Part shown: positions 60,071-64,000 of the stretch, one piece after another | Layout: every line of letters begins with the position of its first letter | Numbering within the stretch: position 1 is the stretch's first letter | NCBI RefSeq assembly: GCF_021290925.1 | Contig: NZ_JAJSLX010000001.1 | Span: forward strand, 1,054,001 to 1,118,000 | Direction of reading: 5' to 3' | Length of the DNA: 64,000 nt | DNA from: Sessilibacter corallicola | GTDB taxonomy: Bacteria > Pseudomonadota > Gammaproteobacteria > Pseudomonadales > Cellvibrionaceae | The notes under the pieces: generated by a model | Seen by the model: the letters and a program-made list of their open reading frames with translations, nothing else | Told to the model about the DNA's origin: nothing | The model's database searches: none | Translations under genes and position numbers: made by a program

Positions 60071-60410
60071 AAAGGAACACTTATTTAAATTCGCATTTAT
60101 CGATATGCATTGATGTCTTGAATTTATTAGACACATTCAAAAAATTGAAACACGTTCATTTCACGAATTAAATCGACAACGATATAAATTGATAACCAAA
60201 TAAATTCAAACGAGAATAAATAACTCAAACTTTATACACAATCGCAATGGGTACTTATCCACCCATCTAATCATTATCTATTAATAAGCTGTGCCTATTA
60301 ACAGGTATCGAGCATTAAAAAAATATTGTGATTTGTGTCACTCAAATGAAAAGAAAAGAGACAAAGGGGAGGAAAGAAAAAACAACAAGGATGATTGAAT
60401 TCTGTAAAGG

Positions 60411-60443
60411 CCATGCCACAAGAAAAAGCCACTTATGGCATGG
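60411..60443 (-). terminator. Hairpin downstream of the 57-residue gene
   Basis: CCATGCCA and TGGCATGG, 8-bp stem, 17-nt loop. On the minus strand it lies about 77 nt past the small gene's stop. T-richness after it is modest. Confidence 0.4.
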
Positions 60444-60519
60444 AATATTACGTGGTAACGCTAGGAAAGGAATCTAAAGAATCACTCGAACCATTACCGG
60501 TAGGGAGAGTAATGTTGTA

Positions 60520-60693
60520 CTAGTTAGTCGATCTAATAAAGCAACGTTCCTCGGGCTCATAAGAACTGCTGCGAGTGCTTGATGAAAAAACTAACAATTC
60601 TGGTTTGTTATTATTTGAAACTTTTTTAACGAGTTCAAAAGTCGATTTCGCCCCAGAGGGCGCGGGGGACACAACTTCCGGATTAGAGGACAT
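60520..60693 (-). CDS. Hypothetical 57-residue protein
   Basis: A short frame, below usual gene-finder cut-offs, runs from the ATG at 60693 to a TAG at 60520-60522. A good ribosome site (GAAGGTAGC) lies about 6-8 nt upstream. The product starts MSSNPEVVSPAPSGAKSTFE, has a basic helix-like stretch LVKKVSNNNKPELL, a Ser-rich part and ends YEPEERCFIRSTN, with one Cys. No signal peptide. It lies downstream of gdhB on the same strand. The GC content rises locally, as expected of coding DNA. The family is unknown. Confidence 0.5.
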   Translation of the reverse strand: MSSNPEVVSPAPSGAKSTFELVKKVSNNNKPELLVFSSSTRSSSYEPEERCFIRSTN

Positions 60694-60749
60694 TTAAGCT
60701 ACCTTCGTATTGTTTAGTCAACATAGAGAAACTGTTTTCGTTATTCTTT

Positions 60750-60778
60750 GGAGTAACAATCTGAGTAGAAGTTACTCC
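60750..60778 (-). promoter_or_regulatory. Perfect 8-bp palindrome arms between gdhB and the small gene
   Basis: GGAGTAAC (60750-60757) and GTTACTCC (60771-60778) flank 13 nt. It is 83-111 nt after the gdhB stop. No T-run follows on the minus strand, so an operator or RNA hairpin is as likely as a terminator. Confidence 0.5.
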
Positions 60779-60860
60779 TAGAAATAAAAACATGTGTAAA
60801 AAGAGACATCGTTCACATCACACTGTTAAAACAAGAAGTGATTTGAACAACGCAATTCAA

Positions 60861-63800
60861 TCAAACCAATTCCAGTAAGACACTCAATGCCACAGAGAAC
60901 GCCGCGCTGTCATTAACTTTACTGTCTTGGATATCTTGTAAAGTTCGACGCCAACGCAGAATTAGTGTGCGCTTGCTTTCATACCAATCAGATAAAAGAG
61001 ATTTAACGGTAATATCGGAAGCATCATTATTTTTATGAGTATTAAATACGCTGGTTGTTAACTGGCGCAATTGATGATCCAAGTCATTGCGATAACTGAT
61101 AGACGCCAAAACCTGCCAATGATTTACTGCTTTCACTTGGCGAATTTGATCGTCTAACCAAGTTAAGTGTAACTCACCTCCAAGCTCAAAATAAACAGAC
61201 GCAACAGAATTTATTGTTTGATTTTGATGTTCAGCAATATCAATAATATCTAATAACCAATACTGGCTGCTGGCGGAGGCACAAAAGGCATTTAATAACT
61301 CGGGAATATTTTTTTGTTTATAGTCGTTAAATTTTAACTGCCATCGATCCTGAGGAATAATTGCGCTTAACGATTCAACCGGCGATGAAACTTTTTCCAA
61401 GTTGGTTTCATATAGTTTAACGAAATTTGAAAGGCCCAAGTTATAACGATGATGTCGCAAAAACCAATAGGTCGCACGTCTCATTAAAACAATGAGATTG
61501 TTCATCATGTCGACTTTGGTATCTGAGGCAACGTCGCTGCTTAAACACTCAATCTCAGACCAGCGCGCTTCAATTTTATAAATTTTTCGTACGATTAAAT
61601 AAGCCGCCGCAATCTGTGAATAATCGGCTCCCGTTATATTTCTGATAGCATCGACAAATGTGATGCCTACACGGTTGACGAGATCATTGGCAATCTGGGT
61701 TGCAATAATTTCACGTCGTAGACGATGCTGTTTTACCGCGTCAGGAAATTCTTGAGACAATCTTGCCGGGAAGGCCGTGCTGATTTCCTCGGAGAATTCA
61801 GGATCAGATGTTAACCACGAATGAGTTAACGCCTGCTTTAATTCAATTTTGCAATAAGAAATTAATACCGACAGCTCGGGGCGAGTCAGAGCCTTGCCTT
61901 CTTCTTTGCGTTTGTAGAGTGCTTTGGTGGTTGGCAAAAACTCTAAGGCGCGATCTAATTTACCCTCGCTTTCTAAGCGTTTGATTAAACGTATATAGTC
62001 GTCGACCGACGCAACGGCGCTACTCTCGGCGATGTTAAGCGCCAGGGCTTGGCGATAATTATTTTTCAGCACCAAGTCACTGACTTCATCAGACATGTCT
62101 CGCAATAATTGATTGCGCTGCTTAATGGTTAAATCGCCTTGCTGAACCAACTCGTTGAGTAAAATTTTAATATTCACTTCGTGATCGGAGCAATCAACAC
62201 CCCCGGCGTTGTCGATAAAATCGGTATTGGCAGCGCCGCCGTGTTGAGAAAATTCAATGCGACCGAGCTGTGTCGCCCCCAGATTGCCGCCCTCTCCCAA
62301 TACTTTACATTGCAATTCACAGCCATTTACGCGCAAGTTGTCGTTTGATTTATCGCCAACTTCAAGATGAGTTTCACCAGAGGATTTTACGTAAGTACCA
62401 ATGCCACCGTTCCACAATAAATCAACCGGAGATTTTAACAGCGCTTTAATAAAGTCATTGGGCGTTAATCTGTTCGCCTCTATCCCAAAGGCTGATTTCA
62501 TTTCCGGTGAAATATACACCCACTTACTGGCGCGACTGAAAATACCGCCGCCGTCACTGATTAAATCGCGGTTGTAATCAAGCCAAGAAGAACGCGGTAA
62601 CTCAAACAAGCGCTTGCGCTCCAAATACGAAGTTTCAGCATTGGGCATTGGATCAATAAAAATATGTTTGTGATTAAACGCTGCCACTAAACGAATTTTT
62701 TCTGACAGCAACATGCCGTTACCAAACACGTCACCGCCCATATCGCCAATGCCGAGAACCGTAAATTCTTGAGTTTGAACATCGACACCACGTTCGTAAA
62801 AATGTCGCTTAACCGATTCCCAAGCACCCTTGGCGGTAATACCCATTTTTTTATGGTCGTAACCTTCACTCCCACCGGAAGCGAAAGCGTCGCCCAACCA
62901 AAACCCGTAATCGTTCGCTAAGCCATTGGCTATATCCGAAAACGTCGCTGTTCCCTTATCCGCGGCAACCACTAAATAGGTATCATCGCCGTCGTGGCGA
63001 ACCACATTGTCTGGTGTAACAACTTGTCCATCAACGAGATTATCGGTTAGGTCTAACAATCCTTGAATGTATAATCGATAGCAGGCGATGCCTTCTTCTT
63101 GCAAGGCTTCACGGGTTTGCGCGGCCGGTTGTTGTTTAACGATAAAACACCCTTTGGCTCCGGTCGGCACGATCACCGAATTTTTCACCTGTTGCGCTTT
63201 CACCAATCCCAATACTTCGGTGCGGTAATCTTCCAATCGATCAGACCATCGCAAACCACCGCGTGCCACCGAACCCGAACGCAAATGAACGCCTTCAACC
63301 TTCGGGGAATAAACAAACACTTCAAATTTTGGGCACGGCAACGGAATGTCTGGAATTTGTTGGGGATCCAACTTAAATGAAAAATAGGTTTTTAAGATTT
63401 TATTTTCACGCTGAAAAAAGTTCGTACGCAATGTCGCTTTAATTAAATTTAAAAACCGTCGCAAGATACGATCGTCGTTCAGGCTGTCTACCGATTCCAA
63501 ATCATCGATAATGGCTTGTTCTAACGCGCTTTCAGATTCACCCTCGGTATTTTTGCTTTGCAATTCAGGATTAAATCGCGCCTGGAATAAACTCACCAAC
63601 TGCTTGGTAATCACCGGATAACGCGCCAAGGTATCGGCAATAAACGATTGACTAAAACCAAAACGAATTTGTTTCATGTAACGCGAATACGCTCGCAATA
63701 AGGCAACATCGCGCCACGGTATTTGCGTGCAAACAATCAGCTGATTAAAACGATCACTTTCTATCACACCGGACCAAATTTGAGAGAAAGCTTCTTGTAC

Positions 63801-64000
63801 TAATTGTTTCGATGACTGGAGTTTGTCTTGATCGGCGACCGCACAACACACTTTAAAATCGCTGATTGAATAGGAACGTCCGCAACGGGATTGAATCGCA
63901 TAGGGATGCTCACTCAAAACACGCATGCCTAATTTTTCTAATATCGGAATAACATCAGACAAGACTACGCCGTTATCAAGGCTGTAAATTTTAAATCGAA
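60861..64000 (-). CDS. gdhB: NAD-specific glutamate dehydrogenase, large type, N-terminal part cut by window end
   Basis: The frame is open to the end of the window; about 1046 residues are visible and the rest of this roughly 1600-residue family lies outside. It oxidatively deaminates glutamate to 2-oxoglutarate with NAD+. Visible: SVARGGLRWSDRLEDYRTEVLGLVKAQ (shown partly), VPTGAKGCFIVKQQP with the catalytic-type Lys, GIGDMGGDVFGNGMLLS and NAGGVDCSDHEVNIKILLN. The C-terminal helical domain (about 700-1033) is typical of the large enzyme. It completes the route proline, glutamate, 2-oxoglutarate with PutP and PutA nearby. Confidence 0.95.
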   Translation of the reverse strand, partial: RFKIYSLDNGVVLSDVIPILEKLGMRVLSEHPYAIQSRCGRSYSISDFKVCCAVADQDKLQSSKQLVQEAFSQIWSGVIESDRFNQLIVCTQIPWRDVALLRAYSRYMKQIRFGFSQSFIADTLARYPVITKQLVSLFQARFNPELQSKNTEGESESALEQAIIDDLESVDSLNDDRILRRFLNLIKATLRTNFFQRENKILKTYFSFKLDPQQIPDIPLPCPKFEVFVYSPKVEGVHLRSGSVARGGLRWSDRLEDYRTEVLGLVKAQQVKNSVIVPTGAKGCFIVKQQPAAQTREALQEEGIACYRLYIQGLLDLTDNLVDGQVVTPDNVVRHDGDDTYLVVAADKGTATFSDIANGLANDYGFWLGDAFASGGSEGYDHKKMGITAKGAWESVKRHFYERGVDVQTQEFTVLGIGDMGGDVFGNGMLLSEKIRLVAAFNHKHIFIDPMPNAETSYLERKRLFELPRSSWLDYNRDLISDGGGIFSRASKWVYISPEMKSAFGIEANRLTPNDFIKALLKSPVDLLWNGGIGTYVKSSGETHLEVGDKSNDNLRVNGCELQCKVLGEGGNLGATQLGRIEFSQHGGAANTDFIDNAGGVDCSDHEVNIKILLNELVQQGDLTIKQRNQLLRDMSDEVSDLVLKNNYRQALALNIAESSAVASVDDYIRLIKRLESEGKLDRALEFLPTTKALYKRKEEGKALTRPELSVLISYCKIELKQALTHSWLTSDPEFSEEISTAFPARLSQEFPDAVKQHRLRREIIATQIANDLVNRVGITFVDAIRNITGADYSQIAAAYLIVRKIYKIEARWSEIECLSSDVASDTKVDMMNNLIVLMRRATYWFLRHHRYNLGLSNFVKLYETNLEKVSSPVESLSAIIPQDRWQLKFNDYKQKNIPELLNAFCASASSQYWLLDIIDIAEHQNQTINSVASVYFELGGELHLTWLDDQIRQVKAVNHWQVLASISYRNDLDHQLRQLTTSVFNTHKNNDASDITVKSLLSDWYESKRTLILRWRRTLQDIQDSKVNDSAAFSVALSVLLELV

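Larger units (their letters stand above)
59702..60519. other. AT-rich spacer (about 820 bp) upstream of the porin
   Basis: Contains the tandem pair at 60041-60070, a CCATGCCA / TGGCATGG hairpin at 60411-60443 (77 nt past the small gene's stop, likely its terminator), and the porin promoter. No other gene was seen. Confidence 0.45.

Noticed and set aside
60391-60477. 28-codon plus-strand frame MIEFCKGHATRKSHLWHGIL...
   Set aside because: The only SD-like bases are too close to the ATG or too far upstream. The stretch is better explained as the hairpin downstream of the minus-strand 57-residue gene.

Overview
The window is a chromosomal segment of a marine-type gammaproteobacterium. Gene order closely follows the Pseudomonas block trpE-gph-rpe / murU-amgK / lptD-surA-pdxA-ksgA-apaG-apaH / prkA-yeaH-spoVR / folK-folB-tsaD / rpsU-yqeY-dnaG-rpoD. 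The protein features agree with this: a Mg-type HemB with Asp instead of Cys ligands, an OprD-like porin and a large NAD-type glutamate dehydrogenase. Differences from Pseudomonas (no plsY between folB and tsaD, moderate GC, AT-rich spacers, orphan ParA) point to a related oceanic lineage rather than Pseudomonas itself. The species cannot be fixed from the sequence.

Layout. 1-11 kb: 3' end of a ThiD-like gene, hemL, a PilZ/DUF1631 pair, a small TPR lipoprotein, PBP1b, a PfkB-type nucleoside kinase, a cold-shock protein and an orphan ParA ATPase. 11.6-20.7 kb: hemB, a 0.96-kb spacer, then trpC-D-G-E, gph and rpe on the minus strand, and a DUF3530 gene on the plus strand. A 17-codon trp leader peptide with a Trp-Arg-Trp tail lies in front of trpE. 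20.7-30.9 kb: MurU/AmgK cell-wall recycling, and the lptD-surA-pdxA-ksgA-apaG-apaH cluster, then galE. 31.3-39.5 kb: the prkA-yeaH-spoVR stress module, a response regulator with an excisionase-type HTH, a receiver-histidine kinase and an EamA transporter. Between the two signalling genes a consensus sigma-70 promoter and a terminator frame a likely small RNA. 39.8-47.7 kb: folK-folB, tsaD, the macromolecular-synthesis genes and a CAU-anticodon tRNA.

47.7-56.2 kb is the accessory part. It is AT-rich and holds an LRAT-like (papain-fold) protein divergent from a membrane-anchored XRE regulator, a secreted four-cysteine protein and a beta/gamma-crystallin-like protein. Two inverted copies of a 265-bp element with about 30-bp terminal inverted repeats (MITE-like, TA on both sides) also lie here. 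One copy sits between putP and putA, separating putP from the hairpin that looks like its original terminator.

51.9-64 kb: proline use. PutP imports proline and PutA oxidises it to glutamate. An Lrp-type regulator divergent from putP probably controls both. GdhB (cut by the window end) would deaminate glutamate to 2-oxoglutarate. An OprD-like porin and an unannotated 57-residue gene lie between.

The best candidates for something undescribed are the LRAT/XRE pair, the MITE family and its effect on the put locus, the sRNA at 37.0-37.2 kb, and the 57-residue small gene next to gdhB.
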